A stretch of 64,000 nucleotides of DNA from JASBZA01 sp964392065 (GCA_964392065.1 CAYMOG010000001.1:78733-142732), one strand, 5' to 3'; counted from the stretch's first letter, positions 15,944 to 25,892 are shown. Notes: generated by a model not told the origin, from the sequence alone. Program-made: numbers and translations.

Positions 15944-17437
15944 ATGACTGAGGGTAAATACGTTTTCGTTATTAATCTAGGTAGTTCTGCTATACGCTTG
16001 GCTCTGATTGACGATAAAGCTAATTTGCGTTGGATTTCAAGTCGTGACTTCAAAGAGCTTACAATTCAAGATGATATCTATGAATATGATGCTCAGCAGT
16101 GGCTCACGCTATTAGAAGAGTTAATGCAAGAAGCAAAAGTTTGGGTTACGGACTTAGAGAATGTAGAAGCAATAATTCTCACAGCACAACGCTCAAGTGT
16201 GGTTGCGGTGGATGAAAAAGGCGTACCATTATATCCTGTCTTGGCTTGGCAAGATAGACGTCATGCGATGACGTGTTATCACTTAGAAAAGGATAATCCT
16301 AGAGTAAGAGAAATTACGGGTGCACCTATACGTTATGCCTATTCGGGTCCGAAGATGGTTTGGCTTAAGGAACGGGAAAATAAAATTTATGAGCGTTCCT
16401 ATAAACTTATGAACCCTCAAGAGTTTCTAACGTTTCACCTTACGGGAGAGTGTAAGACAGATTACACTTATGCAAGTCGGTCTAATCTTTTTGATATCCA
16501 TGAGAAAAAATGGTCTGCTGAGTTACTAGAGAGCTTCGGAATTAGCGAAGATAAGTTATGTGAGGTCGTAGAGCCTGGCTCAACACTTGGCATTGTGAAA
16601 TCTGAGTGGTCTTCACAATGGGGTTTGCCGGATGGCTTGCCATTAATCTCGGCTGGTGGAGATCAACAGTGTGCTGCTATAGGTCTGGCTGTAATTAGAC
16701 CTGGAAGTTATCAGCTAAAGGCAGATGAGGGCGGCTATATTTCTGCTATAGGTGATAAGTTTATAGATAATCTCCAGGGTGTCGATACGAATTTATCCGC
16801 TATCCCGGGTTACTTCAATTATGAATTAGGCATGCTGGTGTGCGGTAATGGTTTTGATTACTTGCGTAATTTGTTCTATCCGAATACGCCTTCATACCAA
16901 ATTGCAGAGATTCTAAAGGATGTACCTGTTGGTTCTAATGGTGTTATGATTATGCCTAATTTCTATAAAGAAAAAGCTTTTCAATTAGATGGGAATCGTT
17001 TGATGGATATCTTGTCTTTAAGTGCGGAAGTCCAGGCGCCGGATGTTTTGAATTCTTACTTAGAAAGTGTTGTTTGTGAGTTTTCTGAGCAAATAAATCA
17101 TATTTCGGATAAAACAAATTTCCCTGCAGATCGTATTGTTCTAGAAGGTAGCCTAAGCACACTCACTCCATTTACAGATATACTTACAAGTATTTTATCC
17201 GCAAGCGTATTTAGACCAGCAAGTTTCGAAGCGGCAATATATGGTGCTTGGATCAATGTGGCCGTTATTAGTGGACATATGGATAATTATGAAGATGCTT
17301 TAGGCGCTGTGCATCAGCAAATACAGGCTGAAGCCTTTGCAAATCATGATCATGCCTACGGAGAATATAGACGTGTGGTGAAAAATTATCAAGCAAATAA
17401 AGAGAATAAAAGAAAATATTTAGAGGAGAATGTATGA
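15944..17437 (+). CDS. FGGY-family sugar kinase, xylulokinase-like
   Basis: 497 aa. N-terminal FGGY domain begins VINLGSSAIRLALID (phosphate-binding loop). LAWQDRR near residue 104 and the ISAGGDQQCAAIGLAVIRPG segment with the catalytic-type Asp are typical of xylulose/gluconate kinases, and the C-terminal domain carries the VLEGSLS adenosine-binding loop. I chose ATG 15944 because GAGG lies 6 bases upstream; the frame extends to 15932 without a better site. The stop overlaps the transketolase start (ATGA), so the pair may feed a pentulose through phosphorylation into the pentose phosphate pathway. Exact sugar is not certain. Confidence 0.85.
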   Translation: MTEGKYVFVINLGSSAIRLALIDDKANLRWISSRDFKELTIQDDIYEYDAQQWLTLLEELMQEAKVWVTDLENVEAIILTAQRSSVVAVDEKGVPLYPVLAWQDRRHAMTCYHLEKDNPRVREITGAPIRYAYSGPKMVWLKERENKIYERSYKLMNPQEFLTFHLTGECKTDYTYASRSNLFDIHEKKWSAELLESFGISEDKLCEVVEPGSTLGIVKSEWSSQWGLPDGLPLISAGGDQQCAAIGLAVIRPGSYQLKADEGGYISAIGDKFIDNLQGVDTNLSAIPGYFNYELGMLVCGNGFDYLRNLFYPNTPSYQIAEILKDVPVGSNGVMIMPNFYKEKAFQLDGNRLMDILSLSAEVQAPDVLNSYLESVVCEFSEQINHISDKTNFPADRIVLEGSLSTLTPFTDILTSILSASVFRPASFEAAIYGAWINVAVISGHMDNYEDALGAVHQQIQAEAFANHDHAYGEYRRVVKNYQANKENKRKYLEENV

Positions 17438-19422
17438 CAAAAGATTTAGAAAATTTAGCAATTAATCAAGCGAGAGGTCTAGCAATAGACCAAGTACAGG
17501 CGGCCAATTCTGGACATCCAGGAGCGCCGTTAGGTGCAATGCCTATGGTCTATACCCTTTGGTCTAAGCATATGCGATTTAGTCCAGAACAAGGCGATTG
17601 GCCAAACCGTGATCGTTTTGTTCTGAGTGCAGGACACGCTTCTGCAATGCTTTATAGTTTAGGGTATTTATTCGGCTTTGATTATAGTCTTGAAGATTTG
17701 AAGAATTTCCGACAATTAAAGAGTAAAACACCTGGACATCCGGATTATGACTTAAGTCTCGGTGTGGAAATGCACACGGGCCCTCTAGGACAAGGATTTG
17801 CGTCCTCGGTGGGTATGGCTTTGGCCGAGAAGCGTTTAGCAGCGTTATTTAATACGGATGAGCATAAGCTGTTTGATTATTACACGTATGTCTATGCAGG
17901 AGATGGCTGTATGATGGAAGGTGTGACGAGTGAAGCGGCTTCACTCGCCGGACATTTGGCTCTCGATCGCTTAATTGTTCTGTATGATTCTAACGAAATT
18001 ACTATCGATGGTAGAACGAATTTGGCCTGGTCCGAAGATGTTGGTAAACGTTATGAAGCTTATGGATGGCAATATTTATTTGTTGAAGATGGGAATAATT
18101 TAGAAGCCATTTCTCAAGCCATTGAAGAAGCTAAGGCTGATACCACGCGTCCTACTCTAATTGAAGTGAAAACGAAAATTGGTTTCGCATCCCCTGTTGC
18201 CGATAGTAGCAAGGCCCACGGTGCTCCCCTGGGAGCAGAAGGGGTCGATAAGACAAAAGTCGCTCTAGGCTTAAATCCAGATCAGTATTTCCACGTAGAC
18301 GAGGACGTGCTGAACTTCACCCGAGCTATCCAAGATAAGGGTAGAGAAGCGGCCCAAGCATGGTACAAGGAAGCCGAAAATTATATCCAAACACAAGGGG
18401 AAAAAGGCGATCTTCTCCAGAATTATCTCGATGGTACTTCCCCCTATCTGTTAAATGTTGACGGTTTCTCCGAATTCGATTTAGAGAAAGAAGCAACTCG
18501 GAACATTTCACATAGCTTGCTCAATCTATGGGCAGAAATAGACCCTCTCTTATTTGGAGGTTCAGCGGACTTGGCTGGATCAAACAAGACAACGCTAACA
18601 GAAAGTACATTTGTTTCTGCAGGTGATTATACTGGCCAAAATATTCATTTCGGTGTCAGAGAGCATGCTATGGGTGCCATTACCAACGGCTTAACACTGT
18701 CCGGTTTCCACGCATATTGTTCTACTTTTATGGTGTTCTCAGACTATATGCGTTATGCGATTCGCATGGCTGCACTTATGGAGATTCCAACATTATTCAT
18801 CATGACGCACGATAGTATTGGTGTAGGTGAAGATGGAGAAACCCATCAGCCAGTTGAGCACTATGCTTCTTTGCGTGCTATTCCGCATTTGAATTTCTGG
18901 CGTCCCGCGGACTACAAGGAATTAGCTGCTGCTTATAGCCAATGGGATCGCTCAGGTCCTAGTGTATTTTCCCTTACACGCCAATCCCTACCTACTCTAG
19001 AACATAGTAGCGTCGAGCTAGCTAGTAATGGTGCTTATATATTGGAGGAGGCTAATGTTGAGGAAAATTGTCCAGAACTTATTCTTCTGTCGACAGGGTC
19101 AGAGGTCCATGTGGCCTTGGAAGCGTTTAGAGCTTTGGCCCAAGAAGGCAAAAGTGTTCGCATTGTTTCTATGCCTTCGATGGAAGTATTTGAGAAGCAA
19201 AGTGCGGAGTACAAGGAATCTGTCCTTCCTAGAGCATGTGGTAAGCGTATAGCGGTTGAGGCCGGAATTGCACAGCCATGGTATCGTTATCTGGGGACAG
19301 AAGGCGTAGCGGTATCTATGGAGGATTTCGGACTATCCGGCAAAGCTGAAGAAGTCTTCGAACATTTCGGTTTTACCAAGGACAATATTTTGGACCAAGC
19401 AAGAGAACTTATGGACAGATAA
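17434..19422 (+). CDS. tkt: Transketolase
   Basis: 662 aa, full length. Thiamine-diphosphate enzyme transferring two-carbon units between pentose and triose/hexose phosphates. Seen in order: SGHPGAPLGAMPM, the GPLGQGFASSVGMA segment, the ThDP/metal-binding GDGCMMEGVTSEAASLAGH through the DSNEITIDG end, the pyrimidine-domain VREHAMGAITNG with the catalytic Glu, and the HDSIGVGEDGETHQP substrate-phosphate region. It is translationally coupled to the preceding FGGY kinase by a four-base overlap. Confidence 0.97.
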   Translation: MTKDLENLAINQARGLAIDQVQAANSGHPGAPLGAMPMVYTLWSKHMRFSPEQGDWPNRDRFVLSAGHASAMLYSLGYLFGFDYSLEDLKNFRQLKSKTPGHPDYDLSLGVEMHTGPLGQGFASSVGMALAEKRLAALFNTDEHKLFDYYTYVYAGDGCMMEGVTSEAASLAGHLALDRLIVLYDSNEITIDGRTNLAWSEDVGKRYEAYGWQYLFVEDGNNLEAISQAIEEAKADTTRPTLIEVKTKIGFASPVADSSKAHGAPLGAEGVDKTKVALGLNPDQYFHVDEDVLNFTRAIQDKGREAAQAWYKEAENYIQTQGEKGDLLQNYLDGTSPYLLNVDGFSEFDLEKEATRNISHSLLNLWAEIDPLLFGGSADLAGSNKTTLTESTFVSAGDYTGQNIHFGVREHAMGAITNGLTLSGFHAYCSTFMVFSDYMRYAIRMAALMEIPTLFIMTHDSIGVGEDGETHQPVEHYASLRAIPHLNFWRPADYKELAAAYSQWDRSGPSVFSLTRQSLPTLEHSSVELASNGAYILEEANVEENCPELILLSTGSEVHVALEAFRALAQEGKSVRIVSMPSMEVFEKQSAEYKESVLPRACGKRIAVEAGIAQPWYRYLGTEGVAVSMEDFGLSGKAEEVFEHFGFTKDNILDQARELMDR

Positions 19423-19446
19423 TTTCCTGTGAAATAGTCCATTTTC

Positions 19447-19455
19447 TGCTATGAT
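19447..19455 (+). promoter_or_regulatory. Extended -10 promoter element
   Basis: TGC followed by TATGAT forms an extended -10 element with no good -35, 31 bases upstream of the small acidic-protein start. It could give that gene its own transcript. Confidence 0.45.
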
Positions 19456-19485
19456 AAATAAAGAAAAACTAATGGAGGTTTATTT

Positions 19486-19773
19486 ATGAACGATGATGTA
19501 AAGAATAAAGATACTAAAGGTGAAATTGATCCCATGAACGTTGATAAAAAAGGTGTGGATCTAGAAGAGCAAGCTGCAGAAGGTGGTTTCTTCCCAACCA
19601 CAGCGGATGCTTCCAGAGCAAATAAATTAGACTCTGTATCTTATGAAGATATTCAACAAATCTTCGGTAAGGATGTCTCTGCCGAAGATGGTGTATCGGT
19701 AGAAGGAGATACTCCAGGTGCGGCAGATAATGTCACTTCTGATTTGCAAAATGAAGAGGACGTCGAAGAGTAG
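19486..19773 (+). CDS. Small acidic protein of unknown function
   Basis: 95 aa, soluble and strongly acidic, with a predicted low-complexity, probably disordered character. The only patterned part is SVSYEDIQQIFGKD near the middle. AATGGAGG precedes the ATG at good spacing and a strong terminator follows, so it is very likely a real, singly transcribed gene. I do not recognise the family. Confidence 0.7.
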   Translation: MNDDVKNKDTKGEIDPMNVDKKGVDLEEQAAEGGFFPTTADASRANKLDSVSYEDIQQIFGKDVSAEDGVSVEGDTPGAADNVTSDLQNEEDVEE

Positions 19774-19817
19774 TTTGGTTTTATGAACTATGCAATAGAC
19801 ATTTGTTTTTAGAAGAG

Positions 19818-19848
19818 AACCTTTAACCTTTGGGTTAGAGGTTTTTTT
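19818..19848 (+). terminator. Intrinsic terminator
   Basis: An 11-bp stem (AACCTTTAACC with GGTTAGAGGTT, one G-U wobble), a four-base loop and seven T residues follow the small acidic gene. Confidence 0.9.
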
Positions 19849-20057
19849 CAAGCTGTAGGATTTGCACAGTTTTTTGATAAGAACTAAGTGCCTTCTTATA
19901 GTCTTCAGAAAACCTCATGTAATTGACCATAGCTTACCGACTTGGCTGGTTTAAATGTAGTATTATAGAGGTTGTTGAAATTCTTTTTAGTAGAAAGAAT
20001 ACTTTTAAAAAATTAAGATTTAGTCGATTTTAAGTAAAATAACTGACGAGGTGAACA

Positions 20058-21644
20058 ATGCAAGATTTAAACAAAACAGTATTAATTATTATGGACGGTA
20101 TAGGTGTTTCGTCCAAGGGCTTCGGTGATGCGGTGAAGGCTGCTCAGAAGCCTGTCTTAGACAGTTTAATGGAGAAGTATCCTAATATCGTGATCAAGGC
20201 ACATGGTACCGCAGTTGGTTTACCAAGCGATGACGATATGGGAAATAGCGAAGTAGGGCATAACGCATTAGGATCAGGCCAAGTATATGCACAAGGCGCA
20301 AAGCTTGTTAACGAATCCATCGCAAGTGGTCGTATTTTCGGTTCGGATACATGGAATACACTAATTAACCAATGCACTTCCCAGCACTCCGCTATGCATT
20401 TTATCGGTCTACTGTCCGACGGTAATGTTCATTCCAATATTGCACATCTAAAAGCTTTAATCACTCAGGCCAAAGCCTCTGGTGTAGAAAAGGTTTTCGT
20501 CCATGCTTTACTAGATGGGAGAGACGTTCCTCCAACCTCAGGTTTATCCTACCTACAAGATATGGAAATGTTTTTTGCTTCTCTAAATGATGATCAATTT
20601 TCTGCACGTTTTGCATCGGGTGGTGGGCGTATGAAGGTAACGATGGATCGTTATCGTGCCGATTGGAAAATGGTAGAAACAGGATGGCATGCCCATGTAT
20701 TAGGAAATGCTAGACAGTTCCCATCCGTTACAGAAGCTTATGAAACCCTACGTTCAGAAACGGAGCTTATGGACCAAGACCTTCCTGCATTCGTGATTGC
20801 AGAAAATGACGAAGCCATTGGAACTATTGAAGATGGAGATAGTGTAGTTTTCTTCAATTTCCGTGGTGACCGTGCAATTGAAATTTCTATGGCCTTCGAA
20901 GACGAGGACTTCCCTTATTTCGAGAGAGTACGTCGACCTGATATTGTTTACGCAGGCATGCTCGAGTATGATGGTGATCTTCATATACCTAGCCGATACC
21001 TTGTTTCTCCACCAGAAATTAGAAATACCTTGACGGAGTATCTAGTAAGTCAGGGTGTCAAGGAGTTTGCGGTTTCAGAGACACAGAAGTTTGGTCACGT
21101 AACCTATTTCTGGAATGGAAATCGTTCGGGTTATGTCGACGAAAATTTAGAAACCTATGTAGAAGTGCCTTCGGACATGGTACCGTTTGACCAGAGACCA
21201 TGGATGAAATCTGCAGAGATTACAGACGAAGTGATTCAAGCAATGCAAAGTGATGAACACTATGGATTTATTCGTTGTAACTTCGCCAACGGTGATATGG
21301 TAGGTCATACAGGGGATTTCCGTGCCGTTCAAATGTCTGTAGAAGCGGTGGATTTCGCTGTCGGTAGAATTGTGAAAGCTGCCAAGCGTGCGGGATATAC
21401 GGTAGTTATTACAGCAGACCATGGTAATGCCGATGATATGTATCAGAAGAAAAAGAACGAGGATACACCTAATATACCTAAGACATCTCATTCTTTAAAT
21501 CCTGTACCTTTTATCATAGTCAGTGACGACAAAGAATTTACATTAAAAGAGGGTAATTTCGGTCTCGCCAACGTGGCCAAAACCTTATGTAATATTATGG
21601 GATTAGACGGTCAAGAAGCATGGGAAGAATCTATGCTACAATAG
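20058..21644 (+). CDS. gpmI: 2,3-bisphosphoglycerate-independent phosphoglycerate mutase
   Basis: 528 aa. Interconverts 3- and 2-phosphoglycerate with two Mn ions. The metal-binding Asp13 sits in IIMDGIG, the phosphorylated Ser64 is in GNSEVGHNALG, and GDMVGHTGDF and TADHGNAD carry the remaining metal ligands. GAGGTGAAC precedes the ATG. The gene stands alone between terminators. Its glycolytic partner enolase is encoded 2.7 kb downstream on the other strand. A weak TTGGCT-16-TATAGA promoter may lie at 19942-19969. Confidence 0.97.
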   Translation: MQDLNKTVLIIMDGIGVSSKGFGDAVKAAQKPVLDSLMEKYPNIVIKAHGTAVGLPSDDDMGNSEVGHNALGSGQVYAQGAKLVNESIASGRIFGSDTWNTLINQCTSQHSAMHFIGLLSDGNVHSNIAHLKALITQAKASGVEKVFVHALLDGRDVPPTSGLSYLQDMEMFFASLNDDQFSARFASGGGRMKVTMDRYRADWKMVETGWHAHVLGNARQFPSVTEAYETLRSETELMDQDLPAFVIAENDEAIGTIEDGDSVVFFNFRGDRAIEISMAFEDEDFPYFERVRRPDIVYAGMLEYDGDLHIPSRYLVSPPEIRNTLTEYLVSQGVKEFAVSETQKFGHVTYFWNGNRSGYVDENLETYVEVPSDMVPFDQRPWMKSAEITDEVIQAMQSDEHYGFIRCNFANGDMVGHTGDFRAVQMSVEAVDFAVGRIVKAAKRAGYTVVITADHGNADDMYQKKKNEDTPNIPKTSHSLNPVPFIIVSDDKEFTLKEGNFGLANVAKTLCNIMGLDGQEAWEESMLQ

Positions 21645-21673
21645 ACATTAGATTACAAAGCGAATAGAAATTA

Positions 21674-21704
21674 AAGGGTCTAGCCATCTTCGGTTAGACC
21701 TTTA
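21674..21704 (+). terminator. Intrinsic terminator after gpmI
   Basis: A stem of about 12 bp (AAAGGGTCTAGCC region with GGTTAGACCTTT) is followed by a short, interrupted T run. It lies 30 bases past the stop. Confidence 0.75.
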
Positions 21705-21726
21705 TTATTACCTTGGAGGACAAAAA

Positions 21727-23112
21727 TTGAGACCTAGACTGAGAATTAAGGGCTTCAGTAATGTGGATACTACAGAGGGGCCCATTTGGCAAAAATTGGT
21801 TTTATTTGCTATACCGATTTTATTAACGAATTTCTTACAACAACTCTATAACACCATTGACATGATTATTGTCGGTAACTTCGCAGGCGACACGGCTCTA
21901 GCTGCCGTTGGTTCAACGGGGTCTGTAACAAATCTATTGGTTGCGCTTTTTTTAGGGATATCAACTGGTACGTCTGTCATTGTATCTAGATACTATGCTT
22001 CTGGAGATTATAAGAGACTCTATCGCACCGTTCATGTAAGTGTTTTGATTGGTATTTTGAATGGATTTCTACTATTAGTTCTAGGCTTACTTGCAACCGA
22101 ACCTGTTTTACGTCTCATGAACACCCCAGAAGTGCTCTTACCTGAAGCCGTAGCGTATATGAAAATTGTTTTTATTGGTATGGTGCCGACATCGATTTAT
22201 AATATGGCGGCTGCGATACTAAGAGCTGTAGGCGACTCGAAGAGGCCATTGTACTTCCTTGCGATTTCTGCCCTATTAAACTTAACCTTAGACTTGATAT
22301 TTGTTTTAGGTTTTAATATGGGAGTAGAAGGTGCTGCCATAGCTACATTTATTGCCCAGAGCTTGTCAGCAATCTTAGGGATTATTACATTGGTACGTTC
22401 TGAAGCACCCTACCGCTTATTTATCAAGGAGCTTCGTTTCCATGTAGATGAGGCCAAAGAAGTCCTCAGCATTGGTATCCCTGCTGGCCTCCAATCTGTA
22501 GTGGTTTCTACGGCCAATACACTTGTTCAATCTCAGATTAATACCTACGGTCCACATGCAGTAGAAGGAAATGCTGCAGAAGGTAGAGTAGGTGGATTCC
22601 TCTATATGACTGTAAACTCATTCAGTCTGGCTTTGACTACTTTCGTTGGTCAAAACTTAGGAGCGAAGAAATATCATCGTGTGAAAAAAGCAGTTAAATT
22701 AGGCTTATTTCTAGGATCGGGAATTGTTATGGTTCTAGGATTAGTGATATTTGTATTCCGCTATGAAGTGCTTAGTTTCTTCAATGTACATGAAAATTCT
22801 ATTCCTTATGCCGTACAGATGTTAACGTTTTCTTGTTTGTTATACTTTTTATTTGGTATAGGAGATATTTTATCGGGGGCACTAAGAGGTGCTGGAAAAT
22901 CTGTTTTCCCTATGTTATCGGCGTTAATTAATATGTTCTTAGTAAGAACCTTATGGGTATTCATTGCTCAGGCAATATATCCTAATGTTTTAAGTGTGTT
23001 TACAGCTTATCCGATTTCGTGGTTAACCATGGCGGTTACCATGGTATTATATTATAGGTCAGGACGTTGGATGCCTGATGATATGAAAAAATATTTACAA
23101 GTTGAGAAGTAA
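21727..23112 (+). CDS. MATE-family efflux transporter
   Basis: 461 aa with about 12 hydrophobic segments. The N-terminal GPIWQKLVLFAIPILLTN and the IDMIIVGNFAGDTALAAVG segment are hallmarks of the MATE/NorM DinF-like group, which export cationic drugs or metabolites using Na+ or H+. The start is TTG with a well-placed GGAGG 8 bases upstream; no ATG competes. The next gene begins 9 bases after the stop, so the two are co-transcribed. Confidence 0.93.
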   Translation: MRPRLRIKGFSNVDTTEGPIWQKLVLFAIPILLTNFLQQLYNTIDMIIVGNFAGDTALAAVGSTGSVTNLLVALFLGISTGTSVIVSRYYASGDYKRLYRTVHVSVLIGILNGFLLLVLGLLATEPVLRLMNTPEVLLPEAVAYMKIVFIGMVPTSIYNMAAAILRAVGDSKRPLYFLAISALLNLTLDLIFVLGFNMGVEGAAIATFIAQSLSAILGIITLVRSEAPYRLFIKELRFHVDEAKEVLSIGIPAGLQSVVVSTANTLVQSQINTYGPHAVEGNAAEGRVGGFLYMTVNSFSLALTTFVGQNLGAKKYHRVKKAVKLGLFLGSGIVMVLGLVIFVFRYEVLSFFNVHENSIPYAVQMLTFSCLLYFLFGIGDILSGALRGAGKSVFPMLSALINMFLVRTLWVFIAQAIYPNVLSVFTAYPISWLTMAVTMVLYYRSGRWMPDDMKKYLQVEK

Positions 23113-23121
23113 GGAGACCCC

Positions 23122-24306
23122 ATGAAAGAAGATTTACAAAAGGAAGATGAGCAGGTGGTAAGAGAAGGTCTAGCACACGATGCGCCCGCTTATGATGCGT
23201 ATTTGGCGGGGCTTTGGCAATATGATTTGGAAGAACCTAAGCTAGGCATGCGTAAACGTGAGGACCTAGAGAAGCTTTTCTATGCTAGTACATTTAATTT
23301 TCAAAAAGGAAATTATCAAGCGGGAGAATTAGCGTATATGGCGAACTTTACCGAGCGCTTGCTACAATCGTTTTTGAAAACGAAGCAAGAGGAGGAAAAG
23401 AAGCTACAAGAAGAGAAGAGAGAACGCACTGAAGAGGAATTAAATGCTGAAGCGCAAAGAGAAGAGCTCTATAAAGTAACGGTAAATCGTAGAAGTTTAG
23501 TACTTAATGCTCTGCAATCATGGCTAGAGCACTTACCACACCTCTATTACTATCGGTCCAAAATAACAGGGAAACCCTATATCGATGTGTTCGGTCGCGT
23601 GTTCTTGTTTAGTGATATCCAAGCGATTGAACAAGCAAAAGCCAAGGATTTAAGCCAAGAGATTTATGATTTGCATTATATGGATACGGAGCGTTTGAAG
23701 CACGTACTCTATCTAAATGGTATGGAAACGCTCTTGTTCAACGATTCGAGTATTGCTTTCTCTGCGGGAAGAAAGCAGATCTTAGGCCTAGAGAGTGAAT
23801 TGGGAACTCAGGAAGAAGGAGTAGAGAAATCCTTGAATAACAATCGGATGCTTCGATATTTTATCCTTCAATTTACGCAAATACTCCATACAAAAGTAGA
23901 TGAGGACAATGAGGATTTAAAAACGAGAAAGAACAAGGCGTTACAACAATTAGAAGCGCAGATTGGCCCTCAACTATTAAATGGTACTTTCCATTTCAAA
24001 CTACAAAATGCCCAGGAAGAAAAAAGCAATTTTATTGTTTTGACCGATGGTAAAGGCTCTCAAGCAATTGCTTGTTATACGCATGAAGAGTTTATCTCTG
24101 AGGATGAATATGTACATAAAGAAATGGCATTTTTCCCTATTGCTCATGCTTTATTAGAAGATAAAGATAGTCCTATTCAGGGTATTATTTTAGATCCAGG
24201 TAATCTGAATTTCTTTTTTAATAGAGATTGGTTAGAACGACTGGATCGCTTCGCAGCCTACTTAATGAAACAAGCGCAAGAAAAACAAGAAAAAAATAAA
24301 GAATAG
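23122..24306 (+). CDS. Protein with SseB-like C-terminal domain
   Basis: 394 aa, soluble. The middle (about residues 85-125) is a Glu/Lys/Arg-rich probable coiled coil. The C-terminal third resembles the SseB N-domain fold: IVLTDGKGSQAIACYTHEEF and later GIILDPGNLNFFFNRDWLE match the pattern 'value supplied by user, then INP-G-N-x-L-xx-xWLE'. A diverged first copy may lie near YIDVFGRVFLFSDIQAIE. Function of SseB domains is poorly known (some link to secretion systems or serine sensitivity). It follows a MATE exporter with GGAG at proper spacing. Confidence 0.65.
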   Translation: MKEDLQKEDEQVVREGLAHDAPAYDAYLAGLWQYDLEEPKLGMRKREDLEKLFYASTFNFQKGNYQAGELAYMANFTERLLQSFLKTKQEEEKKLQEEKRERTEEELNAEAQREELYKVTVNRRSLVLNALQSWLEHLPHLYYYRSKITGKPYIDVFGRVFLFSDIQAIEQAKAKDLSQEIYDLHYMDTERLKHVLYLNGMETLLFNDSSIAFSAGRKQILGLESELGTQEEGVEKSLNNNRMLRYFILQFTQILHTKVDEDNEDLKTRKNKALQQLEAQIGPQLLNGTFHFKLQNAQEEKSNFIVLTDGKGSQAIACYTHEEFISEDEYVHKEMAFFPIAHALLEDKDSPIQGIILDPGNLNFFFNRDWLERLDRFAAYLMKQAQEKQEKNKE

Positions 24307-24327
24307 TAAATAGAAAATAATTGCATG

Positions 24328-24358
24328 AAAAAGCCGGTATTTTACATACCGGCTTTTT
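24328..24358. terminator. Bidirectional intrinsic terminator
   Basis: A perfect 12-bp stem (AAAAAGCCGGTA with TACCGGCTTTTT) lies between convergent genes, giving T tracts on both strands for the SseB-like gene and for eno. Confidence 0.92.
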
Positions 24359-24383
24359 AAGTGAAATTATAAACTAAGTCTAA

Positions 24384-25697
24384 TTATTTCTTAATTTTAA
24401 AAGCACCCCAACCTGCATATTTTGCACGGTCGCCTAGTTCTTCTTCAATACGTAGAAGCTGATTATACTTAGCAACACGGTCTGTACGTGCTGGAGCACC
24501 AGTCTTGATTTGACCAGCATTCATAGCAACCACTAGGTCCGCAATGTAAGCATCTTCAGTTTCACCTGAACGGTGAGAAACAACGGATGTAAATCCTGCA
24601 GCAGTAGCCGTGTTCATAGCGTCCATAGTCTCGGTCAAGGTACCAATTTGATTGAGTTTAATAAGGATTGAGTTTGCTGCTTTGTTTTCAATACCTTTTT
24701 CTAAACGTGAAGTATTCGTTACGAAGAGGTCGTCACCAACAATTTGAATCTTATCCCCTAGTTTTTCAACCATGTGCTGCCAACCGGCCCAGTCTTCTTC
24801 AGCTAAACCATCTTCTATAGAAATAATAGGATATTTCTCTACGAAGTCAGCCCAATATTCAACCATTTCTTCAGCGGTTTTGACTTCGCCTGTTTTCCAG
24901 AAGAAGTAACTGCCTTCAGGTTTGCCATTGGCTTTTGCTTCTTCGAATAGCTCTGTGGTAGCAGGATCCATGGCAAGCATGAAATCTTCACCTGGTTTGA
25001 AGCCAGCTTCTTCAATCGCTTTTACAAGATATTGTAGAGCTTCTTCGTCGGATGCGAGGTTAGGAGCGAAACCACCTTCATCACCAACAGATGTGGAGTG
25101 TCCATCCTTTTTCAAGATTTTTTTGAGTGTATGGTAAACGTCTGCTCCCCATTGTAAGCCTTCTGAGAAAGATTTAGCGCCTACGGGCATAATCATAAAT
25201 TCTTGTAAGTTTAAGTTGGAATCTGCATGCTTACCACCATTCATAACATTCATCATAGGAACAGGAAGCGTAGCTCCGTTTAGTCCACCGATATAAGCGA
25301 ATAGACTCATGTTGCTGATTTGGGCAGCGGCTTTTGCTACGGCAAGAGATACACCAAGAATCGCGTTTGCGCCTAGTTTATTCTTATTATCGGTTCCATC
25401 GAGTGCGATCATTTTTTCATCGATGCCTCTCTGGTTAAATACACAATAGCCTTCGAGTTCTGGTGCAAGGATTTCATTGACATTCTTAACGGCTTTAAGA
25501 ACACCTTTACCTTGATAACGGGACTTGTCTTCGTCTCTTAGTTCTGTTGCTTCAAACGCACCTGTAGATGCACCGGATGGAACAGAAGCACGTCCTAGAA
25601 CACCACATTGGGTAATTACGTCAACTTCAACGGTTGGGTTACCACGAGAGTCTAAGATTTCTCTTGCTTTTACACATTTAATCTTACTAGATTTCAT
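24384..25697 (-). CDS. eno: Enolase
   Basis: 437 aa. Dehydrates 2-phosphoglycerate to phosphoenolpyruvate. Seen: the N-terminal AREILDSRGNPTVEVD, the ASTGAFEATELRD loop, the metal ligands in AMDPATTE and SIEDGLAEEDW and VGDDLFVTN, the catalytic Lys in LIKLNQIGTLTET, and SHRSGETED. An AGGAGG site lies 9 bases before the ATG. A TATAAT on the minus strand about 70 bases upstream may be its -10 but lacks a clear -35. Confidence 0.98.
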   Translation of the reverse strand: MKSSKIKCVKAREILDSRGNPTVEVDVITQCGVLGRASVPSGASTGAFEATELRDEDKSRYQGKGVLKAVKNVNEILAPELEGYCVFNQRGIDEKMIALDGTDNKNKLGANAILGVSLAVAKAAAQISNMSLFAYIGGLNGATLPVPMMNVMNGGKHADSNLNLQEFMIMPVGAKSFSEGLQWGADVYHTLKKILKKDGHSTSVGDEGGFAPNLASDEEALQYLVKAIEEAGFKPGEDFMLAMDPATTELFEEAKANGKPEGSYFFWKTGEVKTAEEMVEYWADFVEKYPIISIEDGLAEEDWAGWQHMVEKLGDKIQIVGDDLFVTNTSRLEKGIENKAANSILIKLNQIGTLTETMDAMNTATAAGFTSVVSHRSGETEDAYIADLVVAMNAGQIKTGAPARTDRVAKYNQLLRIEEELGDRAKYAGWGAFKIKK

Positions 25698-25892
25698 ATT
25701 AAATAAATCCTCCTAATTTTCTTCGCCCGTTCATAGGGTAAAGTTTTACTAACACTCTTTTTATTATAAAGGACTTAGCATTAATTTGTTATACTGTTTT
25801 CAAATAAGAAAATAAATTTGTGTAAATTTATCAAAAGCGATTACAAGTTTGAGAATATCTATTATAAATTAACAAGTGAAAGGAGCTTGTAT

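Noticed and set aside
25698..25892. SAM riboswitch upstream of the uridine kinase-metA pair
   Set aside because: The region is AT-rich and lacks the conserved S-box helices.
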